Source: an uncultured Lachnospiraceae bacterium (lineage in GTDB: Bacteria; Bacillota; Clostridia; Lachnospirales; Lachnospiraceae). From it: DNA of 25,367 bases. Of this stretch, positions 1-6,658 are shown in pieces. The notes under the pieces were generated by a model, which was not told the DNA's origin, searched no databases, and saw only the letters and a list, made by a program, of their open reading frames with translations. Position numbers and translations under genes: made by a program. The stretch spans positions 1 to 25,367 of the forward strand of contig CAJTSB010000036.1 in assembly GCA_910578825.1 (NCBI GenBank). Direction: 5' to 3'. The number at the start of each line of letters is the position of its first letter. Positions within the stretch are counted from its first letter, which is position 1.

Positions 1-12
1 GAGTTAGGGGCG

Positions 13-129
13 CTAGAAATTCTATCCGGGTTTTCTTCAGGCAATATAGGTGGAACAGCCGTGAAAGCATTGGATTCCCATAAGAATTTTCACAGGCGGT
101 TTGGGAATTACTCTTTGAAATATAGCTAG
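13..129. other. Unidentified foldable region, possible structured RNA
   Basis: No convincing ORF covers this stretch. The clearest element is a long imperfect hairpin: bases 54-66 pair with 88-101 (AAC/GTT, GCC/GGC, GTGAAA/TTTCAC) with one mismatch and one bulged A. Short outer complementarities, CTAG 13-16 with CTAG 126-129 and CTAT 22-25 with ATAG 122-125, could close a stem around a large unpaired region. A closing stem, open bubble and apical stem resemble 6S RNA in outline only; I do not recognise the sequence, and the 5' side may run off the window. It ends just upstream of the next promoter. Confidence 0.25.
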
Positions 130-163
130 GATGTAACCTACAGGCTGAATGGTTACTCTTGCC

Positions 164-192
164 TTTACAAATCGGTGGTTTTGCTCTATCAT
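164..192 (+). promoter_or_regulatory. Sigma-A-type promoter for the DUF6483-like gene, with palindrome over the -10
   Basis: TTTACA (164-169) and TATCAT (187-192) are separated by exactly 17 bases, about 70 bases before the start codon at 262. The -10 box lies inside a perfect 12-bp palindrome, CTATCATGATAG (186-197), which could be an operator for an unknown dimeric regulator. This is pattern matching only. Confidence 0.45.
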
Positions 193-261
193 GATAGGTG
201 AATGGGCGCGTAAAATGGCAGGACATTTATATAATAATGCTGCAAGGAGGAGGAATGTCGG

Positions 262-651
262 ATGAATTTTGAAGACGAGAAAGACTACATCATGAGAATG
301 ATTAAGGAGGCAATTCAGGCGTTATTTTCCTTTCTGTTGGGGAAGGAATACCGAACGGTCGAGCCGGAGATCGTGAATAAATACGAAGTGTCCGGCAAGA
401 CCCTGCGAGAACTTTTGGATATGACGGACGATGGGGACATTAATGAGGCGGAAAACATTTTATTGGGCGGCATTGATTATAATAATAAGGAACAGATAGC
501 TGCCGCCGCCCTTTTCTATGAACATCTGTCTGAGAAGGAAGAACGCTTTCTCAAACAGAATCAGTATTCCAGGGAGGAGATACTTGATGGATTAAAGGGA
601 GTTATGAGACATGCGGGCGGAGATAATTTGCTGGGGCTGTTAGATGACTGA
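262..651 (+). CDS. DUF6483-like small cytosolic protein
   Basis: A 129-residue protein with no signal peptide or membrane segment, acidic and probably mostly helical. The start is fixed by the run AGGAGGAGG (about 245-253) with 8 bases to ATG 262; the ATG at 255 is in another frame and stops almost at once. The N-terminus (EDEKDYIMRMIKEAI) and the C-terminal half (LFYEHLSEKEERF, then GLKGVMRHAGGDNLLGLL) look like the uncharacterised DUF6483 family of Firmicutes, from memory rather than a search. It has its own promoter and is followed 37 bases later by the promoter of the next gene, so it is probably monocistronic. I can assign no biochemical role. Confidence 0.7.
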   Translation: MNFEDEKDYIMRMIKEAIQALFSFLLGKEYRTVEPEIVNKYEVSGKTLRELLDMTDDGDINEAENILLGGIDYNNKEQIAAAALFYEHLSEKEERFLKQNQYSREEILDGLKGVMRHAGGDNLLGLLDD

Positions 652-664
652 TGAGATTTTTTTA

Positions 665-693
665 TTGTATTACCCCACCTGGTCTGCTATAAT
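665..693 (+). promoter_or_regulatory. Extended -10 promoter for the DUF4190 gene
   Basis: A perfect TATAAT (688-693) is preceded by TGC (685-687), which makes an extended -10. Seventeen bases upstream is a weak -35, TTGTAT (665-670). The start codon at 777 lies about 80 bases downstream, with AGGAGG at 763-768. Confidence 0.55.
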
Positions 694-776
694 CAAAATA
701 ACTATTCGGAATCTGATGCGGCGGCATTTACGGAAGGATTTGCCGTATCGGAGAACTAAATCAGGAGGATTTTTAC

Positions 777-1430
777 ATGAGCGATGAAAACAATACGTTT
801 GCAAATGATAATCAGCAGGGAGGTTTCGGTCAGCAGCCGGAAGTGAACCGTCAGGACAATTATAATCAGGAGCCCATGGACAGCGGCGCGCAGGGATACG
901 GTCAGCAGCCAGCAAACGGCGGTGCGCAGGAATACAACCAGCAAAGTTACAATGGACAGTCAAATGGCAGCGCCTATGGAGGGCAGAGCCAGCAGGGCTC
1001 TTATGGGCAGCCGAACGGCAATGCCTATGGGGGACAGAACCAGCAGACGCCGCTTTCCGGGTATGCGGAGCCGGTTTACCACCAGCAATACAATAATTAT
1101 AATCAGGAAGAGAGCCAGGGATTTGGAATCGCGTCCATGATTTGCGGTATTTTAGCGCTGGTAACCTGTTGTTTCTGGTGTTTATGCATTCCTCTTGCAG
1201 TGGTGTCCATTGTACTGGGAATCATTCAGATTAGCAAGGGAACGGCAAAGGGAATGTCGATTGCGGGTATCATCTGTTCTGCTGTTGGTCTGATTATGAC
1301 AGTTTTGTTAGTTGTATTTGGGATTGTTATGAACAGTAGCAGTGGGTATCAGAATTTTCTGCATGAGTACAATGATATGTTGGAAGATTTGCAGGAGGAT
1401 ACTTATATGGATTACCAGCATCATCTTTAA
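777..1430 (+). CDS. DUF4190 membrane protein with Q/N/G-rich N-terminal tail
   Basis: A 217-residue protein in three parts. Residues about 12-112 are low-complexity, rich in Gln, Gly, Asn, Tyr and Ser, with near-repeats such as AYGGQSQQ and AYGGQNQQ. Residues about 115-185 hold two hydrophobic segments separated by a short KGTAKG loop, matching the DUF4190 pattern (GFGIASMICGILAL, then GMSIAGIICSAVGL). A short acidic tail follows. The start is supported by AGGAGG nine bases upstream. There is no cleavable signal peptide, so the disordered tail probably projects from one membrane face. Function is unknown; related tail-plus-DUF4190 proteins are common in Gram-positive bacteria. The hairpin at 1471 follows. 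Confidence 0.8.
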   Translation: MSDENNTFANDNQQGGFGQQPEVNRQDNYNQEPMDSGAQGYGQQPANGGAQEYNQQSYNGQSNGSAYGGQSQQGSYGQPNGNAYGGQNQQTPLSGYAEPVYHQQYNNYNQEESQGFGIASMICGILALVTCCFWCLCIPLAVVSIVLGIIQISKGTAKGMSIAGIICSAVGLIMTVLLVVFGIVMNSSSGYQNFLHEYNDMLEDLQEDTYMDYQHHL

Positions 1431-1470
1431 ATTATGAACCCATTTTAAGAAGAATATTCGTAAGCTTTCC

Positions 1471-1506
1471 AGGGCTGCGGTACTGAAATTTCAGTGCCGC
1501 AGCCCT
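1471..1506. terminator. Strong 36-base inverted repeat, probable terminator
   Basis: The repeat arm AGGGCTGCGG (1471-1480) pairs with CCGCAGCCCT (1497-1506), and the inner ACTGAAAT continues the pairing; the only non-Watson-Crick pair is T1481 with G1496. It sits 40 bases after the DUF4190 stop codon. No clear U-tract follows on either strand, so intrinsic termination is likely but not certain. Confidence 0.55.
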
Positions 1507-1538
1507 ACTCACATAAAAAGTTTATTTCCCATGGACAG

Positions 1539-1557
1539 AACGCCGCCCTGAGGCGTT
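1539..1557 (+). terminator. Small terminator-like hairpin
   Basis: AACGCC (1539-1544) pairs with GGCGTT (1552-1557) around a 7-base loop and is followed by TTATC. It lies between the larger hairpin and the cre-like site. It could be a back-up terminator or a leader hairpin of the sigma-factor gene. Confidence 0.3.
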
Positions 1558-1564
1558 TTATCTA

Positions 1565-1578
1565 TGTAAACGTTTACA
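1565..1578. promoter_or_regulatory. cre-like palindrome upstream of the ECF sigma gene
   Basis: TGTAAACGTTTACA is a perfect 14-bp palindrome with central CG. It matches the catabolite-responsive element consensus TGWAANCGNTNWCA at every specified position, so CcpA or another LacI-family regulator could bind. It lies 68 bases before the sigma-factor start codon. No good sigma-A promoter was found next to it, so the mode of action is unclear. Confidence 0.5.
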
Positions 1579-1646
1579 AATATCCGTTAGGGACTACCGA
1601 AACGCCTGTGCGGATTCGGCAGTCGAATCAGGGAGGAGTGAGGAAT

Positions 1647-2189
1647 ATGCAGATGACAGAGGCTGAGAAATTATATCGCAAATATTTTGCTGCAGTGTAT
1701 AGCGTCTGCTTTCTCTATATGAAGAATCAGGCGGACGCCTGCGATATGGTTCAGGAGACGTTCCTGCGCCTGCTTCAGGGAAGGTTTGCGTGGCAGGACG
1801 AGGAGAAAGCCAAAGCGTGGCTGATTGTGACCGCCTCGAACTGCTGCAAGAGCCAGCTCAGGAAGAGCTGGCGGAAGAAACAGGTTGCCTACGACGCCGC
1901 CTTGCACGACAAAGGCAAGGAGGAACCGGATAACCTGTTGCTGCGGATAGTGGAGGAGCTGGAGGAAAAGTACCGCCTGCCGGTGTATCTGTATTATTTT
2001 GAAGGATACACAAGCGCAGAGATTGCAAAAATGCTCCACGTCAATGGTTCTACCGTAAGGAGCCGCCTGGCAAAAGCGCGCAAGATACTGCGGCTTGCGC
2101 TGGAGGCGGATGGGGGGGCAGAAGGAAGGAAAAAAGAGCAAGAAGAATCGGAGGAATATCCGGAAGAAAATGTGAGAAAGGCGTGGTGA
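1647..2189 (+). CDS. ECF-type RNA polymerase sigma factor
   Basis: A 180-residue sigma-70 family protein of ECF size. Region 2 spans about residues 8-70 (KLYRKYFAAVYSVCFLYMKN, then DACDMVQETFLRLL). Region 4 spans about 100-152, with a helix-turn-helix (YTSAEIAKMLHVNGSTVRSRLAKARKIL in outline, residues 121-148). A charged Lys/Glu-rich tail follows. ATG 1647 is chosen because AGGGAGG (1630-1636) lies 10 bases upstream; an upstream in-frame extension to 1494 would translate through the hairpin and the palindrome and has no family similarity. The stop codon is two bases before the next gene's ATG, so the two are one operon. It probably redirects RNA polymerase to a regulon under control of the downstream membrane protein; the signal is unknown. 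Confidence 0.88.
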   Translation: MQMTEAEKLYRKYFAAVYSVCFLYMKNQADACDMVQETFLRLLQGRFAWQDEEKAKAWLIVTASNCCKSQLRKSWRKKQVAYDAALHDKGKEEPDNLLLRIVEELEEKYRLPVYLYYFEGYTSAEIAKMLHVNGSTVRSRLAKARKILRLALEADGGAEGRKKEQEESEEYPEENVRKAW

Positions 2190-2191
2190 AT

Positions 2192-3283
2192 ATGAGGTGG
2201 GATTACAAAAAGATGCAGGAAGAAATACTTCCCGGCAAGGAGACACAGGACTGGCTCTGGGAAGAAATTGAGAAGAAAGTCGTAACAAAGGAAGGAAAAT
2301 CCCGCGACCTGCCCTGGCTCAAGGCAGCAGTCAGCGTTGCGGCGGCTGTGGCTGTATTAGTCGTCTTACTGCCCCAGACGAGCTGGGCGGAGCAGGTGAC
2401 AGGGTTCTTGAAAGAATTCTTCTATGCGGGTGCGGACGTCAAGCAGAACATTGTGTCAAATGTCTATGAGGACGAAGGAAAATACGGGCATGTCAGGATG
2501 CAAATCCGGGAGCTTTTGTCGGATGGCGCCTGCGTATATTTTAACATCTGTTATGAGGCGTCCGACGCAGAAGGGGAAGAATGGCTGGCAGAGCAGGAAT
2601 TTGACGGGGAAAGCATTCGGTTTGCGAATATTGATAATGAGGCGGCGAAGTCCAGCGGGTGCGAGTGGGAACTCCGGGAGCAGGAGGAAATGGCAACGGA
2701 GAAGGCAAGGTATTTTACATTCTATTATCGGGATATCAGTGGGAATTTCTATCTGAAGGATACCGCCCGCACGCTGTTTTATCCGATGTATAACAGCCAG
2801 GGTATTGGAGAGATAAATATAACCACCAATCTGGATACCGTTTCCTACCGGCTGGAGGGGGAAGGATCCCCGAGCAGGTATTACGAGCCCAGATATCTGG
2901 TGGTGTCGAAATTGAGCTACGCAGTCCTGGGAAAAGATAAGGGAACCTATTTTAAATATATTAATACCTATGGGGGCCTGCAATATCAGATGACAAAAGG
3001 GTTTGAGGATGAATTGGATGCCAGGTGGGAGCAAGGAAAATATGGTATGGATATCGTATTCATCATGGCGGACGGTTCGAAATTGGATGCCAGTGTTGGG
3101 AATGGAATGGGAGGAGACCCGATCGGCGTCCCCGGGGTTGATTATGTCGTTACTTCCGGCTGCTTTAACAGTGATGAGAATGACTGGAGAAAGAATTCCA
3201 CAATTGAAGATCCCGATGCGCTGACGGCGTTGGAACTCGATGGTATCCATTACGATTTGGTGAAAGAGGACATTTCAGAATAA
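2192..3283 (+). CDS. Single-pass membrane anti-sigma-like protein (DUF4179-like)
   Basis: A 363-residue protein with a short cytoplasmic N-terminal segment (about 1-42, including WDYKKMQEEILPGKETQDWLW), one membrane helix at about 43-62, and a large predicted extracytoplasmic domain of about 300 residues. This topology and its position directly behind an ECF sigma gene fit a cognate anti-sigma or signal-sensing partner; the region after the helix resembles DUF4179-type proteins. ATG 2192 is preferred over the in-frame GTG codons at 2183 and 2186 because GAGAAAGG (2174-2181) is 10 bases from it and too close to the GTGs. The gene is probably translationally coupled to the sigma gene. No protease-cleavage motif is visible, and the sensed signal is unknown. 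Confidence 0.75.
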   Translation: MRWDYKKMQEEILPGKETQDWLWEEIEKKVVTKEGKSRDLPWLKAAVSVAAAVAVLVVLLPQTSWAEQVTGFLKEFFYAGADVKQNIVSNVYEDEGKYGHVRMQIRELLSDGACVYFNICYEASDAEGEEWLAEQEFDGESIRFANIDNEAAKSSGCEWELREQEEMATEKARYFTFYYRDISGNFYLKDTARTLFYPMYNSQGIGEINITTNLDTVSYRLEGEGSPSRYYEPRYLVVSKLSYAVLGKDKGTYFKYINTYGGLQYQMTKGFEDELDARWEQGKYGMDIVFIMADGSKLDASVGNGMGGDPIGVPGVDYVVTSGCFNSDENDWRKNSTIEDPDALTALELDGIHYDLVKEDISE

Positions 3284-3340
3284 TAATAGCATAGCGGGAT
3301 ATCCCATATAGGCTGAAATGTGGCAGACAGAGATGAAATT

Positions 3341-3376
3341 AGCCTGTCCTCCCTTGACAAAAGGGAAGGGCAGGCT
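3341..3376 (+). terminator. Intrinsic terminator of the sigma/anti-sigma operon
   Basis: AGCCTG (3341-3346) pairs with CAGGCT (3371-3376). The stem continues with TCCT/AGGG-type pairs and CCCTT/AAGGG around a GACAA loop, with one bulged A. The T-rich TTATAATTTT follows. The element overlaps the next gene's promoter. Confidence 0.65.
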
Positions 3377-3383
3377 TTATAAT
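3354..3383 (+). promoter_or_regulatory. Consensus sigma-A promoter of ileS inside the terminator hairpin
   Basis: A perfect TTGACA (3354-3359) and a perfect TATAAT (3378-3383) are separated by 18 bases. The -35 box covers the loop of the hairpin and the spacer is its descending arm. Transcription would begin near 3390, leaving a leader of only about 25 bases before ATG 3414. Confidence 0.65.
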
Positions 3384-3413
3384 TTTAAACAGTCGCACGA
3401 AAGGAGAATCACA

Positions 3414-6400
3414 ATGTATAACAAGGTCGAGACGAATTTAAACTTTGTGGAACGCGAAAAACAGACAGAGCAATTCTGGAAAGAACATGATATTTTCAGA
3501 AAGAGTATGGAAAACCGCAAGGAGGGCGAGACATATACGTTTTATGATGGACCGCCTACGGCGAATGGAAAGCCGCATATCGGGCATGTGCTGACACGTG
3601 TTATTAAGGACATGATACCGAGATACCAGACCATGAAAGGCAAGATGGTTCCCCGTAAGGCAGGATGGGACACGCATGGGCTTCCGGTAGAGCTGGAGGT
3701 GGAGAAACTGCTTGGGCTTGACGGCAAGGAGCAGATTGAAGAGTATGGACTGGAGCCGTTTATTGATAAATGTAAAGAAAGTGTCTGGAAATACAAGGGC
3801 ATGTGGGAGGATTTCTCCGGCACCGTTGGATTCTGGGCAGATATGGATAATCCTTATGTTACCTATCACAATGACTTTATTGAGTCCGAATGGTGGGCGC
3901 TGAAGGAAATCTGGAATAAGAAGTTATTGTACAAGGGATTTAAGATTGTGCCTTACTGCCCGCGCTGCGGGACGCCGCTGTCCGCACAGGAGGTAGCGCA
4001 GGGTTATAAGACGGTCAAAGAGCGTTCCGCGATTGTCCGTTTTAAGGTAATCGGGGAAGACGCTTATTTCCTGGCATGGACGACCACGCCGTGGACGCTG
4101 CCTTCGAACCTTGCGCTTTGCGTACATCCGGAGGAGACGTACTGCAAGGTAAAGGCGGTAGATGGCAATACCTATTATATGGCGGAGGCGTTGCTTGACA
4201 AGGTGTTGTCTACACTGCTCAGTAAGGAGCAGCAGGCAGCCGGAGAGAAAGCATACGAAGTTTTAGAGACTTACAAGGGAAAAGACCTGGAATACAGGGA
4301 GTATGAGCCGCTTTTCGCCTGTACAGGAGAGGCAGCGGCAAAAGCGAATAAGAAAGCTCATTTTGTTACCTGCGATACGTACGTTACAATGACAGACGGT
4401 ACCGGTATCGTCCATATCGCGCCGGCATTCGGTGAGGACGACTCCATCGTGGGAAGAAATTATGATTTGCCGTTCGTGCAGTTTGTAAACGGCAAGGGTG
4501 AATTGACGGAGGGTACGCCGTATGCGGGTGTGTTCTGTAAAAAAGCGGATTTCATGATTTTACAGGATCTGGAAGACCAGAAGTTACTGTTCGACGCGCC
4601 GAAGTTCGAGCATGAATATCCGCATTGCTGGCGTTGCGATACGCCGCTCATCTACTATGCAAGAGAATCCTGGTTCATCAAGATGACGGCGGTAAAGGAA
4701 GACTTAATCCGCAACAACAACACCATCAACTGGATTCCCGAAAGTATTGGCAAGGGACGTTTTGGCGACTGGTTGGAAAATGTGCAGGACTGGGGCATTT
4801 CCAGGAACCGTTACTGGGGAACGCCGTTAAATATCTGGGAGTGCGAGTGCGGGCATATGCATTCCATCGGCAGCATTGCAGAGCTGAAGGAGATGTCCGA
4901 CAACTGTCCGGAGGAGATTGAGCTGCATCGTCCCTATATTGACGCGGTAACAATTAAGTGCCCGCAATGCGGCAAAGAAATGCACCGTGTGCCGGAGGTC
5001 ATCGACTGCTGGTTCGATTCCGGGGCAATGCCGTTTGCACAGCATCATTATCCATTTGAGAATAAAGAAATTTTTGAACAGCAGTTTCCGGCGCAGTTTA
5101 TCTCGGAGGCTGTGGATCAGACCCGCGGCTGGTTCTATTCGCTGCTTGCCGAGTCCACGCTTCTGTTTAACAAAGCGCCTTATGAAAACGTAATTGTGCT
5201 GGGGCATGTGCAGGATGAGAACGGACAGAAGATGAGTAAGTCCAAAGGAAATGCCGTAGACCCCTTTGATGCACTTGAGACCTATGGCGCAGACGCCATT
5301 CGCTGGTATTTCTATGTGAATTCCGCGCCATGGCTGCCAAACCGTTTCCACGGAAAGGCCGTGCAGGAGGGACAGCGTAAATTTATGGGAACGCTGTGGA
5401 ACACCTATGCATTTTTCATTCTCTATGCGAATATAGATAAATTTGACGCTACCGGATATCGATTGGAATATGAGAAATTATCGGTGATGGATAAATGGCT
5501 CCTGTCCAAATTAAATACGCTCGTGACAGAGGTTGACAACGATTTGGGCAGCTACCGGATTCCTGAGGCTGCAAGGGCGTTACAGGAATTTGTAGAAGAC
5601 ATGAGTAACTGGTATGTGAGAAGGAGCCGGGAGCGTTTCTGGGCAAAAGGCATGGAGCAGGATAAGATTAACGCTTACATGACGTTGTATACGGCGCTCG
5701 TAACCGTAAGCCAGCTGGCAGCGCCTATGATTCCGTTTATGGCGGAAGATATTTACCGCAACCTTGTGTGCAGCATTGACAAATCTGCGCCGGAGAGCGT
5801 TCATCTGTGTGACTTCCCCGTGGCGAATGCGTCTATGGTAGACAAGGAACTGGAAAAGAATATGGACGCTGTGCTTAAGATTGTGGTTATGGGACGCGCC
5901 TGCCGCAACAGCGCCAATATTAAGAACCGACAGCCGATCGGGACGATGTTTGTAAAGGCTCCTTATGATTTGCCGGAATTTTTCCAGGAGATTATTGCAG
6001 ACGAGTTGAACGTGAAGAAAGTGACGTTTACAGACGATGTCGGCAATTTTACGGATTATACGTTTAAGCCGCAGCTTCGCACGGTAGGACCGAAATATGG
6101 AAAATACCTTAAACAAATTCAGCAGGCGCTTGCGGAACTTGACGGTAATCAGGCATATGCAGAACTTAAGGCAAAGGGCAGTATTACCCTTGACAGTGTA
6201 AATGCAGAAGTTGTATTATGTGAAGAGGATCTTCTTATCACGATGACACAGCAGGAAGGCTATGTGACGGAAGGTGATAACGAGGTCACTGTGGTACTTG
6301 ATACAAATCTGACACCGGAACTGGTGGAAGAAGGCTATGTACGCGAGCTGATCAGCAAGATTCAGACCATGCGTAAGGAAGCCGGTTTTGAGGTGATGGA

Positions 6401-6578
6401 TAAAATTACCATTTCTTATCAGGCAGAAGAGAAGATAGAATCCGTCTTTCGCAGGCATGGCGCACAGATTCAATCAGAAGTGCTTGCCGAGGGCATAGAC
6501 AGCACCCGGATAAAAGGATATGAGAAAGAATGGAATATCAATGGAGAACACGTAGTGCTTGGAGTGGAAAAAGTGTGA
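3414..6578 (+). CDS. ileS: Isoleucyl-tRNA synthetase, type 2 (eukaryote-like)
   Basis: A cytosolic class I aminoacyl-tRNA synthetase of 1054 residues that charges tRNA-Ile, with an editing domain for valine. The HIGH signature is at residues 55-58 in the context PPTANGKPHIGHV, and KMSKS is at 606-610. Metal-binding-like cysteine pairs are seen in CPRCGTPL, CWRCDTPL and CPQCGKEM. The length, the PPTANGKPH context and the lack of a C-terminal Cys4 zinc ribbon fit the type 2 (eukaryote-like) bacterial enzymes rather than the ~930-residue type 1. Type 2 enzymes are known to be commonly less sensitive to mupirocin; that is family knowledge, not shown here. ATG 3414 follows AAGGAG (3402-3406 region) by 7 bases; the upstream extension would run through the terminator and promoter. 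Confidence 0.97.
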   Translation: MYNKVETNLNFVEREKQTEQFWKEHDIFRKSMENRKEGETYTFYDGPPTANGKPHIGHVLTRVIKDMIPRYQTMKGKMVPRKAGWDTHGLPVELEVEKLLGLDGKEQIEEYGLEPFIDKCKESVWKYKGMWEDFSGTVGFWADMDNPYVTYHNDFIESEWWALKEIWNKKLLYKGFKIVPYCPRCGTPLSAQEVAQGYKTVKERSAIVRFKVIGEDAYFLAWTTTPWTLPSNLALCVHPEETYCKVKAVDGNTYYMAEALLDKVLSTLLSKEQQAAGEKAYEVLETYKGKDLEYREYEPLFACTGEAAAKANKKAHFVTCDTYVTMTDGTGIVHIAPAFGEDDSIVGRNYDLPFVQFVNGKGELTEGTPYAGVFCKKADFMILQDLEDQKLLFDAPKFEHEYPHCWRCDTPLIYYARESWFIKMTAVKEDLIRNNNTINWIPESIGKGRFGDWLENVQDWGISRNRYWGTPLNIWECECGHMHSIGSIAELKEMSDNCPEEIELHRPYIDAVTIKCPQCGKEMHRVPEVIDCWFDSGAMPFAQHHYPFENKEIFEQQFPAQFISEAVDQTRGWFYSLLAESTLLFNKAPYENVIVLGHVQDENGQKMSKSKGNAVDPFDALETYGADAIRWYFYVNSAPWLPNRFHGKAVQEGQRKFMGTLWNTYAFFILYANIDKFDATGYRLEYEKLSVMDKWLLSKLNTLVTEVDNDLGSYRIPEAARALQEFVEDMSNWYVRRSRERFWAKGMEQDKINAYMTLYTALVTVSQLAAPMIPFMAEDIYRNLVCSIDKSAPESVHLCDFPVANASMVDKELEKNMDAVLKIVVMGRACRNSANIKNRQPIGTMFVKAPYDLPEFFQEIIADELNVKKVTFTDDVGNFTDYTFKPQLRTVGPKYGKYLKQIQQALAELDGNQAYAELKAKGSITLDSVNAEVVLCEEDLLITMTQQEGYVTEGDNEVTVVLDTNLTPELVEEGYVRELISKIQTMRKEAGFEVMDKITISYQAEEKIESVFRRHGAQIQSEVLAEGIDSTRIKGYEKEWNINGEHVVLGVEKV

Positions 6579-6658
6579 GAAACAAGCAGAAAAAGCCGTT
6601 AAGGCGTAAAATGTTTCACTTGTCCAGTTTGCATGTACCAGAGAAAAAGGAGATGGCT

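Noticed and set aside
1..261. Known riboswitch (cobalamin, TPP, FMN, SAM, lysine, c-di-GMP, c-di-AMP) or T-box
   Set aside because: None of their conserved core motifs could be found in the stretch.
1494..1646. N-terminal extension of the sigma factor
   Set aside because: It would translate the arm of the 1471 hairpin and the cre-like palindrome, and ATG 1647 has a good ribosome site and family-like N-terminus.
2456..3250. Long - strand open frame of 264 codons opposite the anti-sigma-like gene
   Set aside because: It mirrors a well-supported + strand gene, has no ribosome site and its protein has no family-like pattern. The same holds for 1671-2288, 4827-5351, 5580-6116, 7775-8368 and 16048-16815.
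3318..3413. N-terminal extension of IleS
   Set aside because: It covers the terminator and promoter; ATG 3414 has AAGGAG and gives the usual N-terminus.
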